Assembly (NCBI GenBank): GCA_014728985.1
Contig: WJKS01000082.1
Coordinates: 1-33,052 of the forward strand
Direction of reading: 5' to 3'
Length of the DNA stretch: 33,052 nucleotides
Source: Candidatus Aenigmatarchaeota archaeon
Lineage (GTDB): Archaea; Aenigmatarchaeota; Aenigmatarchaeia; CG10238-14
Below are positions 1-9,500 of this stretch, piece after piece. The translations under genes were made by a program, and so were the position numbers. The notes under the pieces were generated by a model. The model did no database searches. It saw only the letters and a list, made by a program, of their open reading frames with translations, and was not told the origin of the DNA. Each line of letters starts with the position of its first letter. The stretch's first letter is position 1.

Positions 1-96
1 TCAAGAATGGCAAGGCAGATGCAAAGAGGACCTGGCATTGCTTTCCTTGAGATAGATGCTTTCTTAAAAAGAAAAGCGGGAGTTCCTGGTGTTTAG
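1..96 (+). CDS. C-terminal fragment of an unidentified protein (truncated by window edge)
   Basis: Open frame from base 1: SRMARQMQRGPGIAFLEIDAFLKRKAGVPGV, stop TAG 94-96; next gene begins at about 98. Confidence 0.5.
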   Translation, partial: SRMARQMQRGPGIAFLEIDAFLKRKAGVPGV

Positions 97-97
97 T

Positions 98-2299
98 ATG
101 GGATTCTTAGAAAATCTGAAAGAAAAATTGGATTTGAGAAAAATACAGAAGTCTCTAGAAAAACCTAAACTCAAATCAAAATCTAAGATTATAGGACCTC
201 AAGAAGAACTAAAGCTGAAAGTTGGGGCTACTAGTGGGATATATAGTGCCGCAAGGTCACCAGAACTAGCGGATATTATAAGTAAATTATCTTATACTCT
301 AACCCGCGGTGCAACCTGTCTTGAACTTGCTTCGGATGTTCCTCATGAAGTCAATTATACACAAGGAAAAGAGTTAAGACATATTTCAAAGAAACAAGGG
401 GTTGATATTACTTTTCATGGTGCTTTATCCGTTCAGATGGGTATACCCGAGTTGATTGAATGGAGCAGTGCTCAGGAACATATGCAGAAATCTATAAAAT
501 CTGCTGTTCATGCTGGTGCGAAATATATTGACTTTCATTCCTGTCTCAGAGAATGGTTGGAATTATTCACTTACGCTGGTTCTAGATTACATATTATTAT
601 GTCTGATTGGGATGGAAATTTCATTGGGGAAATTTTCAAGAATAATCCTAAACTTTCTAAATGGTTTTCTTATGATAGTAGATACAGATTCTGGAGTGCT
701 TTTGGTGGTGTCATAGTTGGGCCAGAGCTCAATTTACAATTAGAAACTGCAATGGACAATAAGATGAATAATATCATAGAGGAAAGTGAAGGAGCTATAA
801 AAGATAGGTTTTTGATAAGATTTAGGAATTCTATTTTCCGTGACATTGGTAGTTTAGTTCAAATATCAAGAGAATTGTTGGATGAAGGTATTATAGACAG
901 AGGTCTCTTTAATGGTATAGTTTCAGGTGATCCCGATTCTATTCAGAGAATAAGAGAGATATTGACTAATGAGAAGATAAAATCATTAAGTCTTTTTAAA
1001 GATGAATTTAATGATCATATGAATGAACTGAAAAGGTTACCTTACCATTCCAAGATAGGTGAGTTGACAAGAATGGCCGTTTTTGGTCCGGATACAGATA
1101 AAGAAATCCGTCAGAGGATTGAAAAGGAAAGAGAAAGAACAATAAAAGAATTGGTTGAAGATAAGTTACATAAAACTGGGGATTGGTTCGAAAAGGAAAG
1201 GACTGGTGCTACATTGGAAATGGCTTACTATATACTTGCCCATGAACTTTACATAAATAAGTACAAGTACCCTATTTGGGATCAAATGGTCAAATTATAT
1301 TGGAATGAATTGAATAGACTTGGTTACAAAGAATATGATGCTTCGATAGAAGGATTATCAAATAACAAGAGACTGAATTGGCTTGAGAAGACCATAATAA
1401 CCATAGAAGAGCAAGAAGATAAGGAATTGGTCAAAACATTTAAGGAGTTCTATTATGGAGTGGTCGCAATTAAGTTCCTTCAGGGACATATAGAAAGACT
1501 GGTAAAGTGGATGGAAGAAGATTTACCAGATATACTGAAAGAAGAAGTTAAGCTAACAGAACCAAGTCCAAATAGGGTTGAAGAGCAGCGAGATGAATTA
1601 ATTCAGAGCCTGAAACAACTTGCTATAGCAATAGAAAATCCTGATGCAAGGGATCCTAGTCAAGGTGGAAGATTTTTATTATGGAGACCTAAACAGATCT
1701 ATTTGGCGATTAGGAATATTAGATCAAGCCTCAAAGAAAAAAAGAGAAGTCATTGGGATAAGGTACTCATGCTAATAGATTTTGAACACTTAGCGACTCA
1801 AGGTGTTGATCCGTTGGAGGAATTAAAAGAAATGGTGAGTAATAAATTAACTAAAAATTATGCGGAAATTGTTAAAGCGGTTCATGCTGGCGTACCTACC
1901 CCATTACATTCACATAAACCTATTGGCGCTGAAGATAGGGAAATAGTTTACAGGCTACTTTGGGAGTTAAAAAAAGCTGGTTTGGGGAGAAAGATTGAGA
2001 CTTATTTAATTTTTGAGAGAGGTGGGTTTAAAGATCCATTTAAAGGAAGTGTGAAGGCATTGAAGGATATGAAAAAACTATTGGAAGAAAATGTTGAGCC
2101 AAGCAAATTACCAGGCTGGTTCTTTGAAATACCTCATCCGAAGTACCAGGCAAGACAAAGAGCTATAATATTCGAGCATACCTTTGATCCAATTAAAGGT
2201 TTATTGAAGTTCCCAGAAGAAGAGTATACGTTACTTGGTTCCGCCGCTCTAAAGGCTGGTAAAAGACCAGAAGAGTGGAAGAAAGAAGAACTAAGATAA
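98..2299 (+). CDS. Xylose isomerase/endonuclease IV-like TIM-barrel protein with a large internal insertion
   Basis: ORF track 89..2299; ATG at 98 is a likely start. TIM-barrel-like segments ITFHGALSVQMGIPEL, AVHAGAKYIDFHSC, then LMLIDFEHLATQGVDP, AVHAGVPTPLHSHKPIGAEDREIVYRLLWEL, ETYLIFERGG. Confidence 0.65.
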   Translation: MGFLENLKEKLDLRKIQKSLEKPKLKSKSKIIGPQEELKLKVGATSGIYSAARSPELADIISKLSYTLTRGATCLELASDVPHEVNYTQGKELRHISKKQGVDITFHGALSVQMGIPELIEWSSAQEHMQKSIKSAVHAGAKYIDFHSCLREWLELFTYAGSRLHIIMSDWDGNFIGEIFKNNPKLSKWFSYDSRYRFWSAFGGVIVGPELNLQLETAMDNKMNNIIEESEGAIKDRFLIRFRNSIFRDIGSLVQISRELLDEGIIDRGLFNGIVSGDPDSIQRIREILTNEKIKSLSLFKDEFNDHMNELKRLPYHSKIGELTRMAVFGPDTDKEIRQRIEKERERTIKELVEDKLHKTGDWFEKERTGATLEMAYYILAHELYINKYKYPIWDQMVKLYWNELNRLGYKEYDASIEGLSNNKRLNWLEKTIITIEEQEDKELVKTFKEFYYGVVAIKFLQGHIERLVKWMEEDLPDILKEEVKLTEPSPNRVEEQRDELIQSLKQLAIAIENPDARDPSQGGRFLLWRPKQIYLAIRNIRSSLKEKKRSHWDKVLMLIDFEHLATQGVDPLEELKEMVSNKLTKNYAEIVKAVHAGVPTPLHSHKPIGAEDREIVYRLLWELKKAGLGRKIETYLIFERGGFKDPFKGSVKALKDMKKLLEENVEPSKLPGWFFEIPHPKYQARQRAIIFEHTFDPIKGLLKFPEEEYTLLGSAALKAGKRPEEWKKEELR

Positions 2300-2371
2300 T
2301 CTAGTAGCAAAACTAATAAATATCTAGAATGGTTTCTAAGAGTTAGTATTTCGGAGACCTGAGTGATAATC

Positions 2372-4774
2372 ATGAAAAATAATAAATTCATCTTATGGTT
2401 AGATGAGATAACAGCTAAAGATATTCCTTTAGTTGGGGGAAAAAACGCTTCTTTAGGTGAAATGCATAAGAACCTAATTAAAAAAAGAATCAAGGTACCA
2501 GACGGATTTGTGATTACCTGTAATGCATATTCTCATTTTCTGAAAGAATCAAATTTAGAAGAAAAAATCAAGGATTACTTGGAAGATTTAGATCATGAGG
2601 ATGTTAATGACTTAATCAAAAGGGGAGAAAAAATAAGGAAAGAGATATTGAAATCAGATTTTCCTAAAGACTTGAAAAATAAAATTTTGAAAGAATATAA
2701 GAAATTATGTAAGGAATACGGGGATAATATTGATGTTGCAGTTAGGTCATCAGCTACTACCGAGGACCTTGATGGCTCCTCTTTTGCAGGACAACAGGAA
2801 AGTTTTCTTAATATTAGAGGTGGAGAAGAATTAATTAAAGCCTGTAAAAAATGTTTTGCCTCACTGTTTAATCATCGTGCAATTTCTTATAGAATAGATC
2901 ATGGGTTTGATAATGATAATATTTACATGTCAGTCATGGTACAGAAGATGGTCAGAAGTGATAAGGCCTGTTCTGGGGTTATCTTTACAATAGACACAGA
3001 AACAGGTTTCAAAGACATAGTTTTGATTTCAGCAACTTATGGTTTGGGCGAGAGTATAGTAAAAGGATTAGTCAATCCAGACGAATATTACGTTTTCAAA
3101 CCCACACTTAAGAAGGGTTATAAGGCGATTATACAGAGAAAAATGGGTGAAAAGGACATAAAGACAGTCTATTCCAAGAGCGGAACTAAAAATATAGAAG
3201 TTCCAGAAAAGTTGCGTAAGTCATTTGTCCTGAAAGAGGAGGAAATATTAGAATTAGCTAAACAGGCATGTGTTATAGAAGATCATTATGAAAAACCAGT
3301 GGATATAGAGTGGGCAAAGGATGGTAAAACTGGCGAAATCTTTATCGTTCAGGCAAGACCAGAAACAGTTCATTCCCTCAAGGACGGAAAAGTACTTGAG
3401 ACATATAAAATAAAAGAAAAAGTTAAAGTTTTTCTAACCGGAAGAGCAATAGGTTCAAAGATTGGTCAGGGTATGGTAGATGTCATACCAGATCCAAAAG
3501 AGATCCCAAAGTTCAAAAAAGGTCGGGTTTTGGTTACGGATATGACCGATCCTGATTGGGAGCCAATAATGAAGATTGCATCAGCTATAGTAACAAATAG
3601 GGGGGGAAGGACGTGTCACGCCGCAATTGTATCAAGGGAATTAGGAATACCCTGCGTTATTGGAACTGGGAATGCAACTCAGGTACTGAAAGATGGTGAT
3701 AGAGTTACAGTTAGCTGTTCAGAGGGGGAAATAGGGAAAATCTACAGGGGTTTGTTGAAGTACGAAATTCTAAAAGAAGATGTAGGTAAAATTCCAAGTA
3801 CAAAAACTAGAGTAATGATGAATGTTGGGATGCCCGAAAAAGCGTTTATTCACTCTAAAATACCATGTGATGGTGTTGGTCTTGCTAGGGAGGAATTTAT
3901 AATCAATTCTTATGTGGGGATACATCCCTTGGTCTTAATTGATTTTGAAAAACTGGAGAAAAACTCAAAAGATAATAAAGAACTAACCGATTTAATAAAA
4001 GCTATCGAAGAAAAGACAATAGGATATGAAAACAAAAAACAGTTTTTCATAGATAAGTTAGCAGAGGGTATAGCCAAGATTGGAGCTGCATTTTATCCTG
4101 AGGATGTAATAGTCAGATTTTCTGACTTTAAGAGTAATGAGTATGCGAATTTAATTGGAGGACATCTTTACGAGCCTGTAGAGATAAACCCCATGTTGGG
4201 TTGGAGAGGAGCGTCAAGATACTATGATGAAGTATTCAAGGACGCTTTTAAGTTAGAATGTTTGGCCTTTAAGAAGGTAAGAGAAGAGATTGGACTTATT
4301 AATGTAAAACCTATGGTACCTTTTTGCAGGACAGTTGAGGAAGGAGAGAAAGTTGTAGAAATCATGGAGAATTTTGGATTAAAAAGGGGTAAAGAGGGAT
4401 TGGAAATTTACATGATGTGTGAGATCCCTTCTAATGTAATTTTGGCAGATAAATTTGCTGATTTATTCGATGGTTTTTCGATTGGGAGTAACGATTTAAC
4501 ACAGTTAACTTTGGGAATTGACAGGGATTCAGAGTTAGTATCTCATATTTATGATGAGAGGGACGAGGCTGTCAAGACTTTAATTAAACAGGTTGTGGAT
4601 ATTTCAAAAAAGAAAGGTGTTAAGATTGGAATATGTGGTCAAGCACCATCTGATTTCCCCGAATTTACTGAATTTTTGATAAACTGCGGTATAGATAGTG
4701 TTTCCTTGAACCCAGATACTGTTATCAAGACTAGATTTCTGATAGCAGAAAAAGAGAAAGATATAAGTAGTTAA
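2372..4774 (+). CDS. ppsA: Phosphoenolpyruvate synthase (pyruvate, water dikinase)
   Basis: N-terminal VGGKNASLGEM, AVRSSATTEDLDGSSFAGQQESFLN; phosphohistidine motif GGRTCHAAIVSRELGIPCVIGTG; C-terminal GSNDLTQLTLGIDRDS and GICGQAPSD. Track start 2363 (GTG); ATG at 2372 preferred. Confidence 0.95.
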   Translation: MKNNKFILWLDEITAKDIPLVGGKNASLGEMHKNLIKKRIKVPDGFVITCNAYSHFLKESNLEEKIKDYLEDLDHEDVNDLIKRGEKIRKEILKSDFPKDLKNKILKEYKKLCKEYGDNIDVAVRSSATTEDLDGSSFAGQQESFLNIRGGEELIKACKKCFASLFNHRAISYRIDHGFDNDNIYMSVMVQKMVRSDKACSGVIFTIDTETGFKDIVLISATYGLGESIVKGLVNPDEYYVFKPTLKKGYKAIIQRKMGEKDIKTVYSKSGTKNIEVPEKLRKSFVLKEEEILELAKQACVIEDHYEKPVDIEWAKDGKTGEIFIVQARPETVHSLKDGKVLETYKIKEKVKVFLTGRAIGSKIGQGMVDVIPDPKEIPKFKKGRVLVTDMTDPDWEPIMKIASAIVTNRGGRTCHAAIVSRELGIPCVIGTGNATQVLKDGDRVTVSCSEGEIGKIYRGLLKYEILKEDVGKIPSTKTRVMMNVGMPEKAFIHSKIPCDGVGLAREEFIINSYVGIHPLVLIDFEKLEKNSKDNKELTDLIKAIEEKTIGYENKKQFFIDKLAEGIAKIGAAFYPEDVIVRFSDFKSNEYANLIGGHLYEPVEINPMLGWRGASRYYDEVFKDAFKLECLAFKKVREEIGLINVKPMVPFCRTVEEGEKVVEIMENFGLKRGKEGLEIYMMCEIPSNVILADKFADLFDGFSIGSNDLTQLTLGIDRDSELVSHIYDERDEAVKTLIKQVVDISKKKGVKIGICGQAPSDFPEFTEFLINCGIDSVSLNPDTVIKTRFLIAEKEKDISS

Positions 4775-4830
4775 AGTTATCATTGAGTCAATCAATAAGT
4801 ATTATATTTAGAAAAACACAAGGTGTATGT

Positions 4831-5760
4831 ATGGCGTTTGAATTTGATTTTGAAAAAGAATTGGAAAAACCTCTTTTTCTTGAAAAAGACTTAAAGAAAG
4901 AAGAGGACTGTAAGGGAGGCAAAGTAGTTAAGAAAGACGTGGTTGAAAGTAGTGCTTACAAGAGCAATTATTCAAAAGTAATCCAGTTTACAAGAAAAAT
5001 AAAGAAAATGTATGGAGATATTATAAAATCCGTGTTAATTTTTGGTTCAGCCGCGAGAAAAGACGCAAAAAAAACTTCTGATATAGATGTTTGGGTGGTT
5101 ATAGATGATACCTCTACCAAGGGGACTCAGGATATATTGAAAGTCAAAGCTCAATTACAAGTAATCGGGAAGGACATGAAAGATATTCATGTTCAGATGA
5201 ATGGTCTCACCGAATTTTGGAATTGGATGAAGACCGGTTCTCCGGAATTATTTAATTTTTTGAGAGACGGATTAGTTATATATGATACGGGATTTATTAA
5301 ACCAGTTCAAAGAATGTTGAAGATGGGTCTATTCCCTCCAAGTGAAGAAACTATAAGCCTGAAAGCAAAATCATGTGAGGGTTTAATTAAAAGGGTTGAG
5401 GCCTCGTGGAAGGCAGATGTTTTTGATCTCAGATACGCTGCAACTGATATTTGCCAGGCAGTTATAATGCATCATTATAAGGAAATGCCAGATCATAAAA
5501 GGATGTTTGATTTTCTTGAAAAATTGGTTAAAGAGCACGGTTTGGAAGAAGAGTATATGAATAAGTATAGAGAGTTGAATAAATTATGGAAGGACTTGGA
5601 TCACAAGAGAGTAGAGACTCCAACACCAGATTATGTTGCAAAAGCAGATAAAATAGCGAGGGATATCATAGAAAGGATGAAAAAATTATTACCTGAAGAT
5701 TTACAAGAAATTGATTATCCTGGTAGTAAAATAAAGAAAATCGGTGGTAAGTTAAAATGA
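4831..5760 (+). CDS. Nucleotidyltransferase-domain protein with C-terminal HEPN-like helical domain (copy 1)
   Basis: Pol-beta NTase motif GSAARKDAKKTSDIDVWVV; C-terminal helical DLRYAATDICQAVIMHHY...YRELNKLWKDLDHKRV. ATG 4831 preferred over track start 4783. Confidence 0.75.
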   Translation: MAFEFDFEKELEKPLFLEKDLKKEEDCKGGKVVKKDVVESSAYKSNYSKVIQFTRKIKKMYGDIIKSVLIFGSAARKDAKKTSDIDVWVVIDDTSTKGTQDILKVKAQLQVIGKDMKDIHVQMNGLTEFWNWMKTGSPELFNFLRDGLVIYDTGFIKPVQRMLKMGLFPPSEETISLKAKSCEGLIKRVEASWKADVFDLRYAATDICQAVIMHHYKEMPDHKRMFDFLEKLVKEHGLEEEYMNKYRELNKLWKDLDHKRVETPTPDYVAKADKIARDIIERMKKLLPEDLQEIDYPGSKIKKIGGKLK

Positions 5761-6890
5761 AAAGAAAGAGGGAAAAGAAGAAAAAGGCTGAATTTGAGGA
5801 ACTCAAAACAAAAAAAGAAAGAATGGACAGGGTAAATAAGTTCAAAGATAAGGTACTTGAGAAGTATGAGGATAAGATCAAATGTATTGTGGTCATGGGT
5901 TCTGTTGTAAGAGATGAGTTTAAACCAAAATCTGATATTGATATTTTTGTAGTGGCCGACGACACCGATAAGCCAATGAGTTTTAATCAAAAAAAGAAAA
6001 TAGATAGTGATATTTTAAAGATGGCCAAGGATATTTCACCTAATCTATCATTTCAGCCTTTATATACTTTAACTGAATTCATGGATTATGCTAGAATCGG
6101 GCATCCAATAATTTACAATTTTATTAAAGAAGGACATGCAGTCTTTGATGCCGGTTTTTTCACTCCATTCCAAAGACTACTTAAAAAAGGAAGAATACCC
6201 ATGACAAGGGAGGCAATTGAGACTTATATAGAGGGTGCACCTAAGAAATTAATGCGTGCTAAAACTGTTAAATTACTTATTCTTGCGGAGGATTGTTTCT
6301 ATGCTATGTTAAATTCTGCACAAGCTGCTTTAATGTTCATGGGCGTAGAACCCCCTGTTCCAAATAAAGCATATGATGCTGTGAAAAAATATCTAGTTGA
6401 ACCTAGTTTACTTGAGTCAGAGTACGCGGAACAGTTAAAAGATATAATAGATATAAGAAAGAAGATTGAGCATAAGGAAATAATGGACGTAAAAGGTGAA
6501 TATGTTGATCAATGGATTGCGATCGCGGATAGATTTATTGATAGAATGTATGAATTATTAACTTCTTTAGAAGAAAAGAAAAAGGAAAAGGTACTTGAGA
6601 GAACATATAGTGTTATGAAAAAGGCTGCAGTTGCTGCTTTAAAGTCAGTGGATAAATTACCTAAAGAAGACGAAGAAATACCACAGGAATTCAGAAAACA
6701 GTTCATGGATAACAAACTTCTGAAGACTTACTATTGGGATGTCTGGAAGAAAGTGGATGTAATGAAAAACCTAGCAGAAAAGGGAAGATTAGATAAAATA
6801 CCTGAAAGGGATGTTTATCAGATGAGAGAACATGTAAGAACGATGATTAGGGACCTTTCCAGAATTTTAGAAAAAAAGGAAAAGAAATAA
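5757..6890 (+). CDS. Nucleotidyltransferase-domain protein with C-terminal HEPN-like domain (copy 2, with extra C-terminal helices)
   Basis: NTase motif GSVVRDEFKPKSDIDIFVV; HEPN-like AEDCFYAMLNSAQAALMFMG...IIDIRKKIEHKEI (RX4H); ATGA overlap with the previous gene. Confidence 0.75.
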   Translation: MKRKREKKKKAEFEELKTKKERMDRVNKFKDKVLEKYEDKIKCIVVMGSVVRDEFKPKSDIDIFVVADDTDKPMSFNQKKKIDSDILKMAKDISPNLSFQPLYTLTEFMDYARIGHPIIYNFIKEGHAVFDAGFFTPFQRLLKKGRIPMTREAIETYIEGAPKKLMRAKTVKLLILAEDCFYAMLNSAQAALMFMGVEPPVPNKAYDAVKKYLVEPSLLESEYAEQLKDIIDIRKKIEHKEIMDVKGEYVDQWIAIADRFIDRMYELLTSLEEKKKEKVLERTYSVMKKAAVAALKSVDKLPKEDEEIPQEFRKQFMDNKLLKTYYWDVWKKVDVMKNLAEKGRLDKIPERDVYQMREHVRTMIRDLSRILEKKEKK

Positions 6891-6917
6891 AAAAGTTCTT
6901 ATGCATAGTTGGTTGTT

Positions 6918-7178
6918 ATGAAAGGTAAGATTCTAAGTTACAGAAGGGGAAGGCGTAAGCAAAACGTTAATCAGATGTTAATAGAAGTGGAAAATGTGAC
7001 TTCCAAGGAAGATGCTGAGAAATTAGTTGGTAAGAAATTAGTCTGGGAAACACCTGGAGGAAGAGAGATTAAGGGGGAATTAATCGCCGTTCATGGCGGA
7101 AAAGGTGTTTTAAGGGCAAAATTCGAGAGAAATCTTCCTGGGCAGTCTATTACTACTTTTGTTGAAATCGAGGGATAA
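6918..7178 (+). CDS. rpl35ae: 50S ribosomal protein L35Ae
   Basis: KGKILSYRRGRRKQNVNQMLIEVENVTSKEDAEKLVGKKLVWETPGG...GELIAVHGGKGVLRAKFERNLPGQSITTFVEI matches L35Ae architecture. Confidence 0.88.
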   Translation: MKGKILSYRRGRRKQNVNQMLIEVENVTSKEDAEKLVGKKLVWETPGGREIKGELIAVHGGKGVLRAKFERNLPGQSITTFVEIEG

Positions 7179-7189
7179 ACTCACTTAAT

Positions 7190-7903
7190 TTAACCATAAT
7201 TGATTTTTTGTTTATATTCTGATCTAGGAACATAGGTACTTAATTCTTCATAAGCTGTCCCACCACCATAAACTGAACCATTTTGGTTGATATTAGATTC
7301 AGTGTCTCTTGAAGGCAATTTTAATTCATTTTTCCTATAGGATCTTGGTAATAAGTTCTTTATACTTCTGGCCCTTTCATTTATTTCTATAATTTGCTTT
7401 CTAATTAAATTCTTAACGGATCCTGGTACATTTGATTTCTCCAATGCATTTAAAGCAAAATTCGGGTTAGAACCGACATCTTCTATTCTTAATAAAGCAC
7501 TACTCATTTTCATGCCCTGCGTTCTACCGGACCTAATATCAGTTCCAAATGCAACTATGTAATTGAGATTAGCGTCTGAGAAATCAGTTTTATTGTTAAT
7601 TATACTTTCTATTATTGCGGACCAGGAAAGATCTGCTTCGATGAAAATGGTTCCTGAAAGATTGGTTTTACTTAAATCAGACCATTTAAGGTCAGAATTA
7701 ATGAATTTAGAGCTGATTAAGGTTGAGTTGCTAAAACTAGAGAAGCTTAAGTCAGAATTTGAAAAATTAATACCTGATAAGTCCAAGTCATTAAACCATC
7801 CCGCCCTGCAAATTATATTTGTGAAATCTCTTTTACCACTTTTATAATTTTTAATTATGTCAAAATGGGACATCCTTTTTTTCTTACCTAAATTTAGGTC
7901 CAT
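7190..7903 (-). CDS. Pentapeptide-repeat protein
   Basis: Tandem A(D/N)LXX-like repeats: DLDLSGINFSNSDLSFSSFSNSTLISSKFINSDLKWSDLSKTNLSGTIFIEADLSWSAI...TDFSDANLNYI. Confidence 0.85.
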   Translation of the reverse strand: MDLNLGKKKRMSHFDIIKNYKSGKRDFTNIICRAGWFNDLDLSGINFSNSDLSFSSFSNSTLISSKFINSDLKWSDLSKTNLSGTIFIEADLSWSAIIESIINNKTDFSDANLNYIVAFGTDIRSGRTQGMKMSSALLRIEDVGSNPNFALNALEKSNVPGSVKNLIRKQIIEINERARSIKNLLPRSYRKNELKLPSRDTESNINQNGSVYGGGTAYEELSTYVPRSEYKQKINYG

Positions 7904-7996
7904 AATTTAAGTTAGATTCGGGTTTATTTAATTTTAATGCCGGAAACGAGAATTATCATTTGTAAGTTATTTAAATTATGCCTTCAAATTAGATTT

Positions 7997-8671
7997 ATGC
8001 CTTCAGTTGCGGTACTATTTTCAGGTGGAAAGGATTCTACAAGAACAGTCCACTGGTGTCTAGAAAATGGATATAATGTGAAATATTTGGTTACTATTGT
8101 CTCGGAAAGAGAAGATTCCTATATGTACCATGTTCCTAATATTCACTTAACTGATCAATTATCAAAAGCAATAGGAATACCCCTTGTTAAGAAAATATCT
8201 TCAGGAATTAAAGAAAAGGAAGTTGAAGACGTGAAAGATATCCTTGAGGGGTTAGATATAGATGCAGTAGCCTGTGGAGGAATAGCCAGCAATTATCAGA
8301 AATCAAGAATAGAGAAAGTATGTAAAGAATTGAGTTTGAATCTAATAGCTCCTTTTTGGGGGGTAAATCCTGAGGAATTCATGCGAAATACTATAAAACT
8401 AGATTTTGATGTGAGATTTATTGGTGTTTATTCTATGGGAATGGATAAAACCTGGTTAGGGAGAAAATTAGATGAAGAATCATTAAAAGACCTCATTAAA
8501 TTAAATGAAAAATATGAGGTTAATCTGGTAGGCGAGGGCGGAGAATTTGAAACTCTCTGTGTTAACGGCCCAATTTTCAAGAAGAAGCTGGAAATAACCG
8601 ATTCTGAAATAATTTGGGACGAAGGAACAAAAAGTGGGTGGTTAAAGGTTAAAAAAGCAAAATTGATTTAA
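7997..8671 (+). CDS. dph6: Diphthine--ammonia ligase (PP-loop ATPase)
   Basis: N-terminal PP-loop MPSVAVLFSGGKDSTRT; YMYHVPNIHL; GEGGEFETLCVNGPIFKKKLEI. Internal ATG 7997 preferred. Confidence 0.88.
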   Translation: MPSVAVLFSGGKDSTRTVHWCLENGYNVKYLVTIVSEREDSYMYHVPNIHLTDQLSKAIGIPLVKKISSGIKEKEVEDVKDILEGLDIDAVACGGIASNYQKSRIEKVCKELSLNLIAPFWGVNPEEFMRNTIKLDFDVRFIGVYSMGMDKTWLGRKLDEESLKDLIKLNEKYEVNLVGEGGEFETLCVNGPIFKKKLEITDSEIIWDEGTKSGWLKVKKAKLI

Positions 8672-9114
8672 AATAATACCTCCTCTGTTATAATCGAAGA
8701 TTTGACTTCTTCTATACCTGGAATACTTCGGATTTTCTCCATGAGTTTGTTGGTATCCTTGAGTTTTTCTAATCTGGCTTTTAGTATTATATCCCAGTCC
8801 CCACCTTGAATTTCAAATAATTGATAAATATGATTAATTTTCTCTAGATTTTCTTTTATTTCCTTTACTGGAACATAATTTTCTTCTTTATTAGTTTCCT
8901 CGAGGTTTATGAATGCTAGAATAGGTATAGGCTTATCAGTTTTTTCGTAATTGACTATTGCCCTATAACCTTTTATTACCCCTTCCTTTTCCATCCTATT
9001 TACCCTTCTATAAGCGGTAGATATAGGTAACATAGCTTTTTTAGCTAATTGTCTACTAGAGAGTTTACCTTCCTTTTCTAAGATTTTTATTAGTAACTTA
9101 TCTTTATTATCCAT
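8668..9114 (-). CDS. Lrp/AsnC-family transcriptional regulator
   Basis: N-terminal wHTH (LLIKILEKEGKLSSRQLAKKAMLPISTAYRRVNRMEKEGVIKGYRAIVNYEK) followed by RAM-like domain. Confidence 0.88.
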   Translation of the reverse strand: MDNKDKLLIKILEKEGKLSSRQLAKKAMLPISTAYRRVNRMEKEGVIKGYRAIVNYEKTDKPIPILAFINLEETNKEENYVPVKEIKENLEKINHIYQLFEIQGGDWDIILKARLEKLKDTNKLMEKIRSIPGIEEVKSSIITEEVLF

Positions 9115-9185
9115 GTATATTATAGATTGGACTAATTATTTAAAAGAATGGTATATTTGTTTCATCTTTCTCTGGATAATTACTT

Positions 9186-9500
9186 ATGGTGACCTGCAAT
9201 AGTAATAGTATGAAAGTCTATATTTGGGAAGATAAGTTACTAATGTATAGAGAAGGCGAAAATGGTCCAGGAGAAGAAATAGAGAGTATAGACATCGCGG
9301 CTCAAAGAGTTCGAGGACTTCGTGAGAGAAATCCAAATGTTACTTGTTTAGTATTATATGAACCTCCAGAGGGATTAAGAGGTAAAGCTCCAGGTTCTCA
9401 GGTAATACAAAGGATTAGAAATTTGATACGTCACCCAGATTCACGGTATAATAGAAAAGGGGGAAGAACTCGAATGCTTCGTAGAAAATGGAGAACTTAA
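9186..9500 (+). CDS. Small Arg-rich orphan protein (104 aa)
   Basis: ORF filling the gap between Lrp and GlyRS genes; C-terminus IRNLIRHPDSRYNRKGGRTRMLRRKWRT; no family recognised. Confidence 0.6.
   Translation: MVTCNSNSMKVYIWEDKLLMYREGENGPGEEIESIDIAAQRVRGLRERNPNVTCLVLYEPPEGLRGKAPGSQVIQRIRNLIRHPDSRYNRKGGRTRMLRRKWRT

Noticed and set aside
510-716. 68-aa plus-strand ORF
   Set aside because: Out-of-frame overlap inside the TIM-barrel gene; no independent support.
5666-5990. Two minus-strand ORFs overlapping the NTase genes
   Set aside because: Antisense to well-supported coding sequence with a conserved NTase motif; low-complexity hydrophobic.
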